Source: Epiperipatus broadwayi
Taxonomy: Eukaryota; Onychophora; Udeonychophora; Euonychophora; Peripatidae
Reading direction: 5' to 3'
DNA: 64,000 nt
Assembly (NCBI GenBank): GCA_028023455.1
Contig: JAQFVV010012396.1
Coordinates: 4,437,656 to 4,501,655, forward strand
Numbering within the stretch: the stretch's first letter is position 1; every line of letters starts with the position of its first letter. Below the pieces are notes generated by a model that saw nothing but the letters and a program-made list of their open reading frames with translations, made no database searches and had not been told where the DNA came from. The translations under genes and the position numbers were made by a program. Below are positions 1-12,104 of this stretch, in pieces.

Positions 1-348
1 ACACATTCGCTGTTAATACACACATGATTATCTTCTTTTCCACAACTTGTTCCATCTACTACATGAGGAGACAAACGACGGATAATTATCTCATGGTTGA
101 CTCGGGTATAACAAATTAATGCACAGGAATCGTATTGCACAGGTCTTCCAATTTCTAAATAAACCAATAATATTAATTAAAATAATAAAAATAATATTTA
201 AAAATGTAACTACTATATTATGCAAACAATTATCCATCATTTATTCATCACTCTTCCATTGGCAACTGTCTACTCATCTAACTCTTTCTTCTTATCTATC
301 TATTCGCCAATCAATTTTTTAATGTAACTACTGATATCTTTCTAGTTT
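1..348. other. A/T-rich flank, no recognisable gene
   Basis: Low-complexity A/T-rich DNA at the left edge. Short open frames exist, but their composition is biased (I, N, L, Y) and they match no family I know. I see no promoter, RNA gene or repeat unit here. Confidence 0.5.
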
Positions 349-566
<218 letters not shown>

Positions 567-992
567 CTTCATCGATAGATTATTATTTTACTTGTTTACT
601 AACTTAAATATCTAGTGAAAAGTTGAACTATTGACCCATTCTCCTATACATTTTCAATAAATTCAACTATTCATTAATGTATTTGTCTTCTATTTATCTA
701 TATTCATAATTTCAAAATAACTGATAAGAATTGAATAACAAAAATATTTGTTCAATATTTAATGATTTAGTAAATTAAATTTTTAATAAGAATATTTTTG
801 ATAAATCTTCTAACACCTTCTAATAATTAATCTTCAGAACATGAATAAAATCACATAAAAATTTAGAATGCAACAAAACTTGAACTATTTCTATTTTATA
901 GAAACTACTTATTTTAATTACCTGATTATACAAAAATATACCAATTAATTTGCAATATTTAAGTACATGTATATTATCTATAATGAACTTAA
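567..992. other. A/T-rich spacer, nothing recognised
   Basis: No coding frame, hairpin or repeat is recognised between the TATC array and the inverted-repeat arm that begins near 993. Confidence 0.5.
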
Positions 993-1163
993 TGTAATTA
1001 GAAGAATTTTGAACTCAGACTTTCAAGCTCCATATAGCTATCCATTCCATCCTGTACAACTCATACACATGACCACATACATGTGAAAAAAAGAAATGAT
1101 CTCCAATATACATATTTCATGCTGAAACAGCATTCATCAGTTGGTCCAGATTATCATCTCCCA
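993..1163 (+). repeat. Inverted repeat arm, left of the LTR element
   Basis: This segment matches the reverse complement of 13131-13298 on the far side of the LTR element. Shared blocks read in the same order in both: TGTAATTAGAAG, AGACTTTC, AGCTATCCATT, CCACATACATGTGAAAA, ATGATCTCCAATAT and a terminal ATCATCTCCCA-like block. The two arms are diverged, with several indels. Without the LTR element the arms would face each other across a short spacer containing (TA)n, so this looks like an older palindromic repeat pair that became the insertion target. I do not recognise the family. Confidence 0.75.
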
Positions 1164-1231
1164 TAAGTCCATTAAAGTTTGAAGATTTTCTATCTTAATA
1201 TAAACTGAGTACTGATTATATATATATATAT

Positions 1232-1237
1232 ATATAT
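1232..1237. repeat. Probable target-site duplication, left copy
   Basis: The sequence ATATAT directly precedes the LTR terminus TGTACCC and also directly follows the other LTR end at 13055. Because the target is a (TA)n tract, the true length of the duplication cannot be fixed. Confidence 0.5.
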
Positions 1238-4108
1238 TGTACCCTTACTTCTTGATATATAAAATAGTTTAAAATACAACTAGCTCAGTTACATTATTAT
1301 GCTTAATTAAAATTTGCATATCTATCTTTAATATACTTTTATATTATCATATCTTAATTAAATTTATTATCAATCATCAAAATCAATATAGTTCTAGATT
1401 ATACTAATTAAATAAGTATTTATAAAATTATGAGACTGCGAAGTAAAGTTACAAAGTAATAAGCAGATTTACACTGAGTCAATATCTCCCAAGATACTGT
1501 CTCAGTGGCATAAGAATACTACCACTACCTTATCATCTTACCACTACATCTATAGCATTCTTATGACTTTTAAATGAAATAAATTATCTTTAATAATACT
1601 AAAATAATTCCTAACTTTTAACTTAAAATATAATTAAATAATCTCAGGTTCTTCTCAGTTGTTTTTTAAAATAATAATAAATTATGTAAATAAGTATGAT
1701 GTGGGATTTTATATCAAACTTAAATACACCTAACTTATTTAAATAATAATAATAAATAATACTAATCTTAAAGTGTAATTTAATCTCATCTATTTCTATG
1801 ATATAATTAATCATTAAATAAATAAACAATCATATGTATATCTTTTATTTCATATGGTATCTTCATTTTAAAATAGATCAAAATCTTATACTTAATAATC
1901 TGTGGCAATAAACAATATTGTATTCTTATAATGTGTATTATAATCATCTTATGACCATTGCAATATTTTATGTTCATGTCAATCAATTCTTATAAAATAA
2001 TGTTAAGCAAATATTGTATTCAATTCTAAGTAATAATAACAAATTCAATTTTGTGCAAATATTATGTTTATTTCAAATCATCTGATGTCAAAATGCTGAG
2101 GTGAAAATAATGAAAACTCGACACACTTTTAAAAAAACAAATTAACAAATTTATTTACAATAACTTCAAATAAAATTTATTTACACTATTTACAGTTTAA
2201 AATTTATGACAACAAATAAATAAAAAATAAGAAATACAAATATAAGAGGCTTACACTGTTATTAACTCATGTACTCAATAAGCAATTTTACATTCCTTCA
2301 AATGCTATATTAATAATATTACAGTGTGTTTTTCCAAAAACGTAGATTTTAAAATAACTAGTAATGTACTTTAATTACTACAAATAACAATATGTCAAAA
2401 CTATTTATGTAGCATGTGTACATAATGTAGCTCTACTAATTATATAGCTACATTAATTAAATATCATTTATAATATATTATCATGTATTCACTTTATTAC
2501 TAGCATTGCTTAATATCTGTATATAAAATCAATATCTCTTTATAATGTAAAACAAATGATTGGCTATAATTATATTCCACCTAATGTAATTCCTGTTATA
2601 TGTTTTATAAAATATGCATTCTATATCTGTATTATTCAAACATTAATATTTAAATCATTTATCAATTTTAAATTCATAAAACATTACATTAGATAAATTT
2701 TATGATTCCTTTCTGTGTAAAATCATTATTTTACCCTATGTGCTTTACTAACCTTTCTAATAAATTTCTATCTATAAAACATATTCTAAACTTATTTAAA
2801 ACATTTTCCGGAAAAACAAATATCAACTTCAAATAAAATATTCATTATCCAAATTACTCATACTATATTGTCTATACTTAGTAAACTTTTCAATCTAAAT
2901 ATAAGCTTCTACCTAAACGTAACTTAACTTATTCAATAAACAAAATACACAAAAATATAGACTTTTAAAATCCTTTTCTAAATTGCAAAAATAAAATAAT
3001 TACTTAGATAAATAATAAACATCATTCTAATACTAAACATAAATAAAATATCAAAATTATTTACGAAAGAATCATATAATTATTTTCTAAGCTTTTACGT
3101 AATGTTGTATCATGTTTATATTATAAATTAAAAATTATGCATATTTTAATAAAGTTTGTAATGTATGTGTTTTCATAATATATTTATCCATTCATTCTAC
3201 AACAACATAATATTCAGTTGATCTAAAGAAAAACATATTAAATTCATTAAAAATCATTATACAATATTTTTTACCATAATAATAATATTGTCCATTCTGC
3301 TATCCAGCATTCTTCGGAATTTGCAGCTTCATAAAATAAAAATCATTCACATTTTCACTCATAAACATTCATTAGAATATTCCATGTTATATTAATTATA
3401 AAAATAAGTTTATGTAATTAATTATTATATTATTTTTAAGTTACTATTTAATAAATGTACCTAACCTACTTTTTAAGAGTTTAATAATATTTTAAATTTT
3501 ATGTTAAATAAATAAAATAAAAATTCATATTACATAGTCCAGCGTTGACTTTTGTTCTACCATAAAAGTTCTAACAAATATCCTCCGTATAAAGTCAATA
3601 GAACACTATTTCCTGTTCCGTTGAATCACGTGTTTCTTGAAAGTTTATAATAAAAAAATGATAACGTTCTTTTTTTTTTTAAAAATAAAATAAGTTCCCC
3701 AAGAAAACAAAATAAAATTAAAAATAGTTTATAAGTTCTTTGGATCCAATTCTTCATCAATTATTATTTGAAAGTTATTATTTCAACTTAGTTTATAATT
3801 GATAAAATTGTCATTTAATTATTTTTCAATTAACTTGGTTTGGCTTGGACGTCCATGTATTATCTACGCATTTATAAATAACATATTCCGGTAAGAATTA
3901 ATTTTCCATCTATAACGGCCAGCGTTTAGATAACTTTAATAAAATAATTTTATTATATTACGATTTTTAAAATACTTATACTTATAATATATTTGCCTTT
4001 TCAAATTATCAATCTCTAGTCTTTTAAGCATAAAGACTTAACAAGGCAAGTATTTATTTAAAATTACTACTGCATCTTATATCTTTCCTTAAGATACATA
4101 TTTTACTT

Positions 4109-4321
4109 CTATAATTTGTCAAAATACTTTCTTTTACAGAAATATTTATATTTCTTTAAAATATCTATTAGTAATAGACAATAGTAATTTAACTTTTGAA
4201 AACTATTTTTAGTCCAAAATACTACTTTTCTCCATCTTGTAGTTTTATGTACTAATCCAGCGTCTGTTACTTTTTCAGCATAAAGTTTCTGATATATTTC
4301 TCCGATGTGTGAGGTTTCCAT
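4109..4321 (-). CDS. 70-codon ORF inside the 3' LTR, unknown
   Basis: The open frame starts METSHIGEIYQKLYAEK and ends in a K/Y/C/F-rich tail. The first 37 codons have balanced composition (T, W, R, H, G, V), unlike random ORFs in this A/T-rich DNA. The last 30 look like A/T noise, so the true coding part, if any, may be a short exon. It lies a little over 200 bases downstream of the LTR TATA box. The 5' LTR copy (11699-11911) keeps the frame open with a few residue changes (H/R, V/E, K/I). No family is recognised, and it could be chance. Confidence 0.3.
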   Translation of the reverse strand: METSHIGEIYQKLYAEKVTDAGLVHKTTRWRKVVFWTKNSFQKLNYYCLLLIDILKKYKYFCKRKYFDKL

Positions 4322-4515
4322 GATTATTTGTACGTAAATTGAGTTTCGATATTGAGAAGACGATAGGGAATTATTAAGATACCTACTGCATATTCATTAT
4401 TTAAACCTTTATAAAATTATATACAATAACACTCTTATGATTTTTTAAAATTGATTTTAAGAGCGTTTCTAAATTTACTTAGCTATTTTCTTAATAGCAC
4501 AAACGACTTAGAAGT

Positions 4516-4586
4516 TTTATTGTAGAGAGACCCCCTCAACAATTGAATCCAGCTTATATACTGCCAGAAACTCCTTATCTGATTGG
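4516..4586 (-). promoter_or_regulatory. LTR promoter and poly(A) block: CCAAT, TATATAAG, AATAAA
   Basis: On the minus strand a CCAAT box (plus-strand ATTGG at 4582-4586) is followed by TATATAAG (4553-4560) and, about 40 bases further on, AATAAA (4516-4521). The block sits in a short GC-richer island. This order is the usual U3/R arrangement of LTRs. In this 3' LTR copy the AATAAA would serve as the polyadenylation signal. The counterpart in the 5' LTR is at 12105-12175. Confidence 0.7.
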
Positions 4587-5476
4587 TAGGTTTAAACAAT
4601 CAAAATTTCTTATTTACATATTTACCAACACACTATTAAAAATAAATAATAATGACTTATTTAATATTTAATATTTTATCAAATTCTTTCAAAACAATAT
4701 TTATCGTTTATTTAAATCTATTAAACATTCTTTTGAAATATTATTTCTCACTTAATTTAAATCTTAACTTTTATAAGATCATTTAAAATAAACTAAATCT
4801 TTTTAAATACGTTATATTTTTAAGACAATATTTTTAAAATCAAATTTAATATTTTACATTAATATCTTTATTTTTATCTCGTGATAACTCACGTATTATT
4901 TATAAATTTTATAACATGATTTTGTAAAATAATAATTGCAACTTTATTAGACAACTTCCACGCGTGTGTGTATAACATCTGTTCTTTATAACACAAGAAC
5001 GCTTGCTGTCTAAAAATAAACTTAACAATTGCTTTTTTTAAAATAAATATTTATTTTTAAAAATAAATAAGATATTATATTAGATTTTAAAATAATTATT
5101 TGATATGATTAAAATCAAATATTAATCTCAATTTAAATACTTATAATTTAAAATATTTTTATTCACTTTTAACATATATTTTAAATTTAATAAATATCTT
5201 TATCTAATTTTAGCTTGTCTTTTAAATACTTTAGCTTCAAACATTTGTTATTAAATTTATTAATGCAGTATTACATCATAATCATCATCATTTTAAATAT
5301 CTTCTCAATACCAACACAATTCACATATCAAACACTCATAGATTGCTTTAATTAAACTTATGGTAACATTACCACAAGCAAAGTCAACATCACACTTTTA
5401 AAATACTTCTTAAATTTAAAATTTTCTACTAGATTAGCACAAAACTTAAATGGTGACCCATATAAAAGGGCACATA

Positions 5477-5488
5477 TTCCCCTCCTTC
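5477..5488 (-). promoter_or_regulatory. Polypurine tract for plus-strand DNA priming
   Basis: The minus strand reads GAAGGAGGGGAA and is separated from the LTR terminus TGTGCCC by two bases. A purine run beside the 3' LTR is the normal plus-strand primer site. It stands out in an interior that otherwise has few G runs, and it fixes the element's orientation as minus. Confidence 0.85.
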
Positions 5489-6505
5489 GGATAAAATTTT
5501 AAATTTAACATTCATCTTTAACATCTTCACTCCACATTTATCAATTTTATCTTTCTTATCATTTAAATATCATAACACATTACTTTATCACAAAGTTTCA
5601 TAAAGCATTGAAATATCATCTCAAATTTCACTAAGGAAACACTTTTAAATAAACTACAATGACTTCTTTACTTCATAAATTAAGTTTCACTTCTCTTTCC
5701 TTATCTCTTAATTAGGTTACTTTCATTTCCCTAATATTTCTACAAATATCAAGTATTTAAATTCTTTTAAATACACCTTTACATAAGCTACTAAAAATAC
5801 ATATTACTATAGTTAATACTATATTTTAAATTACTCTATGTATTTTATTTATAACTTATTGCTAATTTCATTAGCAATCTTATAGATTATTATTCAGCAA
5901 ATCTATATATTTCTCTTTTAAAATGATTAACTTCATCTTTTAAGATTGATCACTTTCATGATCACTACCTTAATACAAATTAATCTTTTATAAGATTTAA
6001 TTATATATACTTTAAACATATGAGTTTTATACTCTTTAACTCTATTATTTAACTTCTTGTTTAAAATATATTTACTTCAATAGCTAATTCCATTTCTACT
6101 TAGTCATTATGACAAAACTTATTTCTTCTTAAAATATCATTTACATATTTTGTAAATTTCTTCAACTAAAACTTTATTCATTCTGCTAATTTATCACATA
6201 ATAAATTATTTCCTTATGTGAATAAAGCAAGTATTTAAACATTACATTAAAATATTTATTCACAACATTTTTACAATTGTAACTCACACATCAGAAGGAA
6301 AGGGAATTAAATTCCTTGCATTACACGTCACTTTTTTCCCCATCTAGTGTGGTTAACATCAAGGTATTTTCACCTTATTTTGAAAGTTGCAAACATAGAA
6401 ATATCTTATGTTTGTTTTACAAAGCCCAAAAAAAAAAAATAATAATATAATGCCATAATACATTATCAAACACACATCTTCTTTAAGAATTACCTGTCTT
6501 AATTA
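5489..6505 (-). other. Noncoding interior between gag-like ORF and polypurine tract
   Basis: About 1 kb of A/T-rich DNA with stops in all frames. No RT YxDD box, protease DSG/DTG or integrase HHCC/DDE signature is visible. In an autonomous element pol would lie here. I see no degenerate pol remnant, so the loss looks complete rather than recent. Confidence 0.6.
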
Positions 6506-8113
6506 TTAAATATATTCTTCTCTAAATTTAAACTTTAATTCTCTTTCTCCTTTCTTAAATCTTACTTTAACTTTTCCTATCTTCTTTCCTTTACTAAGAT
6601 TATTCTCAAGAAAATCTGTTATAAATTTCTTATGCTTTGGATATTTAAGTCTTACTTTTATCTTGCTTAAATCTTTATTCCAATTAAGTTTTCCATTTAT
6701 AACTTCATCGTTAGGTATTAAGTTCCTAATTCCTTCAAACAATATTTCTTTAAAAATATCAGCTTGTACATGAATACTTTTATCATCAATAATACATTTA
6801 GATATCACTTCTTGTAGTTTATTCTTAAATTTATTACTACTGATATCTATAGTTTTAAATAATTCATGCTCTAACAACTCTAAATACTTTTGCTTTGAAG
6901 ATTTTGACTTTATCTTCGTAAATCTCCCAAATCTTTTATCATCAACATAATATTTCTTTAAATTATTAATTTGGTCCATAATTCTTTCTCCATCTAACTT
7001 CTCATAGGATTTACACATTCCTATCATTTCTTTAGTTAATGTAAAATACGCTTTGGGATTTTCCAGTATTTTTTCATATAATTCATTCCTACTATTAATT
7101 ATTTTAATAGATTTTATAGGAATCTCTTTTCCATTCTGAACTACATCTTCTTTAATACTTCTAACTTCTTCATTAATATGATTTATATCATACTTTACTT
7201 TATAAATTTCATCTTTTACATTTAAATTATTACTCTCTATTTTCTGATCTAACTCACTATTTTTTACTTGCCATTGGCTAGTAGATTCTTCTATTTGCTC
7301 TTTCACAGCTTTAATTATATTTTCTGACAATTCTCTAAATTTTCTGTTTAAAAATTCTTCTTTTTTATCATCACTTTTTATTATGTCTAACCTTATAGAT
7401 TCAAGTACTTCCCCCTGTTTACTCAATCTTCTATCTAGATTATCCATTTTTATATTTATATTTTTTATCTCGTTCCTAATAGAATTATTATCTTCTTTTA
7501 AAGAATCTAATTTAAGACTATTTTTATAACTCTCCTCTTTTATTTCTTCTTTTAAAGAATCTAATTTAATATTATTATCTTCTTTTAAAGAATCTAATTT
7601 AATATCATTATCTTCTCTTAAAGAATCTATATTTTCTCTAAAAGACCTACCATTCTCTTTTATATTTTCTCTTAAAGAATCAATATTTTCTCTAAAAGAC
7701 CTACCATTCTCTTTTATATTTTCTTTCATATTTATACTCATATTTTTCATATCTTCTTTCATATTTATACTCATATTTTTTATTTCTTCTCTTAGAGACT
7801 TACCATTCTCTTTTATTTCTGCTTTTAATTCCTCTTTCATTGAACTCATACTTTGCATAAACATTTTAAAATATTTCAAAAAATCAGGCGGTACAGAATG
7901 ATCTACATCTTTTTTAGTTTTCACTATTTCTTTTCCTTCAGTTTTAAAAATTATCTCTTCCTCTTCCTCTACTTCACTATCCATATTTGAAGTATTTTCT
8001 AACACTGTTTCTGAATTTACTAATTTCTCTATTTCTTTGCTCTCCACACAACTATTATCTTCTACAACAAAATTTGACATTTCAACTTCTAACTCTTTAT
8101 CCCAATTATTCAT
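6506..8113 (-). CDS. Gag-like coiled-coil protein of the LTR element
   Basis: An intact 535-residue ORF, the longest in the window, and the element's only substantial gene. Residues 1-70 are acidic (EVEEEEE near 47-53). A long charged, coiled-coil-like region follows at about 75-330, with repeated units: an exact 18-residue tandem duplication (131-148 and 149-166, ENIKENGRSF...), two KNMSINMKE units (112-131) and several KLDSLKEDN units (172-210). The C-terminal third (about 335-535) is basic and helix/strand mixed, ending in a K/R-rich tail (SKGKKIGKVKVRFKKGERE). I see no CCHC zinc knuckle, no protease motif and no RT. Start: ATG in AAAAAATGAAT, the first Met of the frame. Position between PBS and PPT, the coiled coil and the basic C-terminus suggest an assembly/RNA-binding Gag, but no capsid signature is visible. 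It could also be a captured or novel protein. Confidence 0.72.
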   Translation of the reverse strand: MNNWDKELEVEMSNFVVEDNSCVESKEIEKLVNSETVLENTSNMDSEVEEEEEIIFKTEGKEIVKTKKDVDHSVPPDFLKYFKMFMQSMSSMKEELKAEIKENGKSLREEIKNMSINMKEDMKNMSINMKENIKENGRSFRENIDSLRENIKENGRSFRENIDSLREDNDIKLDSLKEDNNIKLDSLKEEIKEESYKNSLKLDSLKEDNNSIRNEIKNINIKMDNLDRRLSKQGEVLESIRLDIIKSDDKKEEFLNRKFRELSENIIKAVKEQIEESTSQWQVKNSELDQKIESNNLNVKDEIYKVKYDINHINEEVRSIKEDVVQNGKEIPIKSIKIINSRNELYEKILENPKAYFTLTKEMIGMCKSYEKLDGERIMDQINNLKKYYVDDKRFGRFTKIKSKSSKQKYLELLEHELFKTIDISSNKFKNKLQEVISKCIIDDKSIHVQADIFKEILFEGIRNLIPNDEVINGKLNWNKDLSKIKVRLKYPKHKKFITDFLENNLSKGKKIGKVKVRFKKGERELKFKFREEYI

Positions 8114-8684
8114 TTTTTATACTTTTTTAAAATTCAATTCTAATAATATGCAGTACTTATTATTTTATATTTTTAAAATACAATTTCCCATCAACCTTCC
8201 CATCTCCACTCAACTCACTTTTACAACTAATCATATAATAGTATCCTCAAAAACTCTACATTACTTACTATTAAATAATTATATAAATTTCAATAACAAA
8301 ATTGTGTCATATCATTTATTTTTACACCTATGACCCACAGACAATTTGCACATAATATATAATATTAAATATCCATTTAAAATATTTTAAGAATTGATAT
8401 GGTCATATTATAATATAATCATTTGCCACATTTCTATAATTTATTGTTTTATTAACTTAAAATCAACATAGTATTTAACTTCAAAGAATAATCATATTAC
8501 AGATACCACATAAAATATAATACTCTACTAATAAAATTTTTATTTTAATTTTATTTTAATTTTATAATCAACATCTAATCAATTATAAATATTATTATAA
8601 AATACTAATTATACTTATCACTTTATTCTCCTAACATATACTAATCCTAAAATTATATATCTTAATCCTTAATTAAATATTTAG
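8114..8684 (-). other. A/T-rich leader upstream of the gag-like ORF
   Basis: Noncoding on the sense (minus) strand. With the R-U5 part of the 5' LTR it would give the transcript a leader of about 4 kb before the gag-like start codon, unless splicing removes it. Confidence 0.5.
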
Positions 8685-8819
8685 CCTAAAACGTTGTGGC
8701 CAAAAACTTTCTTGACCACCTATCGGGCTGATAAAATTGTAACTTTAACATATCAAACCGATAACGTTTGAACATCTAAATCCTACCTAAACATCTCATG
8801 CCAATAACGTTGAGCGCCA
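8685..8819 (-). repeat. Degenerate reiterations of a primer-site-like motif
   Basis: Three related cores lie next to the 5' LTR. On the minus strand they read TTGGCGCTCAACGTTATTGG, AAACGTTATCGG and TTGGCCACAACGTTTTAGGC, with ACGTT cores (plus strand) at 8807-8811, 8764-8768 and 8691-8695. Only the copy nearest the LTR keeps a good tRNA match. This looks like decayed tandem duplication of the PBS region. Confidence 0.5.
8800..8819 (-). promoter_or_regulatory. Primer-binding site, tRNA-Lys-like
   Basis: The minus strand reads TGGCGCTCAACGTTATTGGC, starting 16 bases inside the 5' LTR edge (8836). The first 13 bases differ by one from the tRNA-Lys(1,2)-type primer site TGGCGCCCAACGT used by several retroviruses and retrotransposons. 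The terminal TGG complements tRNA CCA. The 16-base gap to the LTR is longer than usual, so a slightly different LTR edge or a decayed site is possible. Confidence 0.65.
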
Positions 8820-11698
8820 AAATCTTCCTACCCTTTGTACCCTTACTTCTTGATATATAAAATAGTTTAAAATACAACTAGCTCAGTTACATTATTATGC
8901 TTAATTAAAATTTGCATATCTATCTTTAATATACTTTTATATTATCATATCTTAATTAAATTTATTATCAATCATCAAAATCAATATAATTCTAGATTAT
9001 ACTAATTAAATAAGTATTTATAAAATTATGAGACTGCGAAGTAAAGTTACAAAGTAATAAGCAGATTTACACTGAGTCAATATCTCCCAAGATACTGTCT
9101 CAATGGCATAAGAATACTACCACTACCTTATCACCTTACCACTACATCTATAGCATTCTTATGGCTTTTAAATGAAATAAATTATCTTTAATAATACTAA
9201 AATAATTCCTAACTTTTAACTTAAAATATAATTAAATAATCTCAGGTTCTTCTAAGTTGTTTTTAAAATAATAATAAATCATGTAAATAAGTATGATGTG
9301 GGATTTTATATCAAACTTAAATACACCTAACTTATTTAAATAATAATAATAAATAATACTAATCTTAAAGTGTAATTTAATCTCATCTATTTCTATGATA
9401 TAATTAATCATTAAATAAATAAACAATCATATGTATATCTTTTATTTCATATGGTATCTTCATTTTAAAATAGATCAAAATCTTAGACTTAATAATCTGT
9501 GGCAATAAACAATATTGTATTCTTATAATGTGCATTATAATCATCTTATGACCATTGCAATATTTTATGTTCATGTCAATCAATTCTTATAAAATAATGT
9601 TAAGCAAATATTGTATTCAATTCTAAGTAATAATAACAAATTCAATTTTGTGCAAATATTATGTTTATTTCAAATCATCTGATGTCAAAATGCTGAGGTG
9701 AAAATAATGAAAACTCGACACACTTTTAAAAAAACAAATTAACAAATTTATTTACAATAACTTCAAATAAAATTTATTTACACTATTTACAGTTTAAAAT
9801 TTATGACAACAAATAAATAAAAAATAAGAAATACAAATATAAGAGGCTTCCACTGTTATTAACTCATGTACTCAATAAGCAATTTTACATTCCTTCAAAT
9901 GCTATATTAATAATATTACAGTGTGTTTTTCCAAAAACGTAGATTTTAAAATAACTAGTAATGTACTTTAATTACTACAAATAACAATATGTCAAAACTA
10001 TTTATGTAGCATGTGTACATAATGTAGCTCTACTAATTAAATAACTACATTAATTAAATATCATTTATAATGTATTATCATGTATTCACTTTATTACTAG
10101 CATTGCTTAATATCTGTATATAAAATCAATATCTCTTTATAATGTAAAACAAATGATTGGCTATAATTATATTCCACCTAATGTAATTCCTGTTATATGT
10201 TTTATAAAATATGCATTCTATATCTGTATTATTCAAACATTAATATTTAAATCATTTATCAATTTTAAATTCATAAAACATTACATTAGATAAATTTTAT
10301 GATTCCTTTCTGTGTAAAATCATTATTTTACCCTATGTGCTTTACTAACCTTTCTAATAAATTTCTATCTATAAAACATATTCTAAACTTATTTAAAACA
10401 TTTTCCGGAAAAACAAATATCAACTTCAAATAAAATATTCATTATCCAAATTACTCATACTATATTGTCTATACTTAGTAAACTTTTCAATCTAAATATA
10501 GGCTTCTACCTAAACGTAACTTAACTTATTCAATAATCAAAATACACAAAAATATAGACTTTTAAAATCCTTTTCTAAATTGCAAAAATAAAATAATTAC
10601 TTAGATAAATAATAAACATCATTCTAATACTAAACATAAATAAAATATCAAAATTATTTATGAAAGAATCATATAATTATTTTCCAAGCTTTTACGTAAT
10701 GTTGTATCATGTTTATATTATAAATTAAAAATTATGCATATTTTAATAAAGTTTGTAATGTATGTGTTTTCATAATATATTTATCCATTCATTCTACAAC
10801 AACATAATATTCAGTTGATCTAAAGAAAAACATATTAAATTCATTAAAAATCATTATACAATATTTTTTACCATAATAATAATATTGTCCATTCTGCTAT
10901 CCAGTATTCTTCGGAATTTGCAGCTTCATAAAATAAAAATCATTCACATTTTCACTCATAAACATTCATTAGAATATTCCATGTTATATTAATTATAAAA
11001 ATAAGTTTATGTAATTAATTATTATATTATTTTTAAGTTACTATTTAATAAATGTACCTAACCTACTTTTTAAGAGTTTAATAATATTTAAATTTTATGT
11101 TAAATAAATAAAATAAAATTCATATTACATAGTCCAGCGTTGATTTTTGTTCTACCATAAAAGTTCTAACAAATATCCTCCGTATAAAGTCAATAAAACA
11201 CTATTTCCTGTTCCGTTGAATCACGTGTTTCTTGAAAGTTTATAATAAAAAAATGATAACGTTCTTTTTTTAAAAAAAAATAAGTTCCACAAGAAAACAA
11301 ATAAAATTAAAATAGTTTATAAGTTCTTTGGATCCAATTCTTCATCAATTATTATTTGAAAGTTATTATTTCAACTTAGTTTATAATTGATAAAATTGTC
11401 ATTTAATTATTTTTCAATTAACTTGGTTTGGCTTGGACGTCCATGTATTATCTACACATTTATAAATAACATATTCCGGTAAGAATTAATTTTCCATCTA
11501 TAACGGCCAGCGTTTAGATAACTTTAATAAAATAATTTTATTATATTACGATTTTTTTAAAATACTTATACTTATAATATATTTGCCTTTTCAAATTATC
11601 AATCTCTAGTCTTTTAAGCATAAAGACTTAATAAGGCAAGTATTTATTTAAAATTACTACTGCTTCTTATATCTTTCCTTAAGATACATATTTTACTT

Positions 11699-11911
11699 CT
11701 ATAATTTGTCAAAATACTTTCTTTTACAGAAATATTTATATTTCTTTAAAATATCTATTAGTAATAGACAATAGTAATTTAACTTTTGAAAACTATTTAT
11801 AGTCCAAAATACTACTTTTCTCCATCTTGTAGTTTTATGTTCTAATCCAGCGTCTGTTACTTTTTCAGCATAAAGTTTCTGATAAATTTCTCCGATACGT
11901 GATGTTTCCAT
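11699..11911 (-). CDS. 70-codon ORF in the 5' LTR leader, unknown
   Basis: Counterpart of 4109-4321, beginning METSRIGEIYQKLYAEK. It lies about 200 bases downstream of the inferred transcription start, so it would be among the first ORFs on the element RNA. One very short upstream ORF (ATG AAT ATG CAG TAG) precedes it. A weak splice-donor-like GTAGTA follows codon 32 (...TRWRK), just where the composition turns to A/T noise, so the real product might be a spliced first exon. This is inference, and chance remains possible. Confidence 0.33.
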   Translation of the reverse strand: METSRIGEIYQKLYAEKVTDAGLEHKTTRWRKVVFWTINSFQKLNYYCLLLIDILKKYKYFCKRKYFDKL

Positions 11912-12104
11912 TGATTATTTGTACGTAAATTGAGTTTCGATATTGAGAAGACAATAGGGAATATTAAATATCTACTGCATATTCATTATTTAAACCTTTA
12001 TAAAATTATATACAATAACACTCTTATGATTTTTTAAAATTGATTTTAAGAGCGTTTCTAAATTTACTTAGCTATTTTCTTAATAGCACAAACGACTTAG
12101 AAGT

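Larger units (their letters stand above)
1238..5474 (-). repeat. 3' LTR (left copy) of the giant-LTR element
   Basis: 4237 bases, collinear with 8836-13054. It begins TGTACCC and ends AAAAGGGCACA. In minus orientation the GGGCACA end is the U3 edge, next to the polypurine tract at 5477-5488. Differences from the other LTR are scattered point changes and short indels in A/T runs, for example near 1390, 1502, 1528, 1567 and 1655. Most LTRs are 0.1-1.5 kb, so this length is exceptional. Confidence 0.93.

Noticed and set aside
1644-1829. 61-codon minus frame inside the LTR (and its counterpart at 9232-9426)
   Set aside because: I/Y/F/K-rich composition expected from A/T-rich DNA; presence in both LTRs only reflects their common origin.
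5461-5470. TATAAAAGGG at the LTR end on the plus strand (also 13041-13050)
   Set aside because: It points opposite to the ORF, and the CCAAT/TATATAAG/AATAAA block gives a better sense-strand promoter; could at most drive antisense transcripts.
8037-8333. 98-codon plus-strand frame
   Set aside because: Antisense to the start and leader of the gag-like ORF; F/L/S/T bias and no motif.
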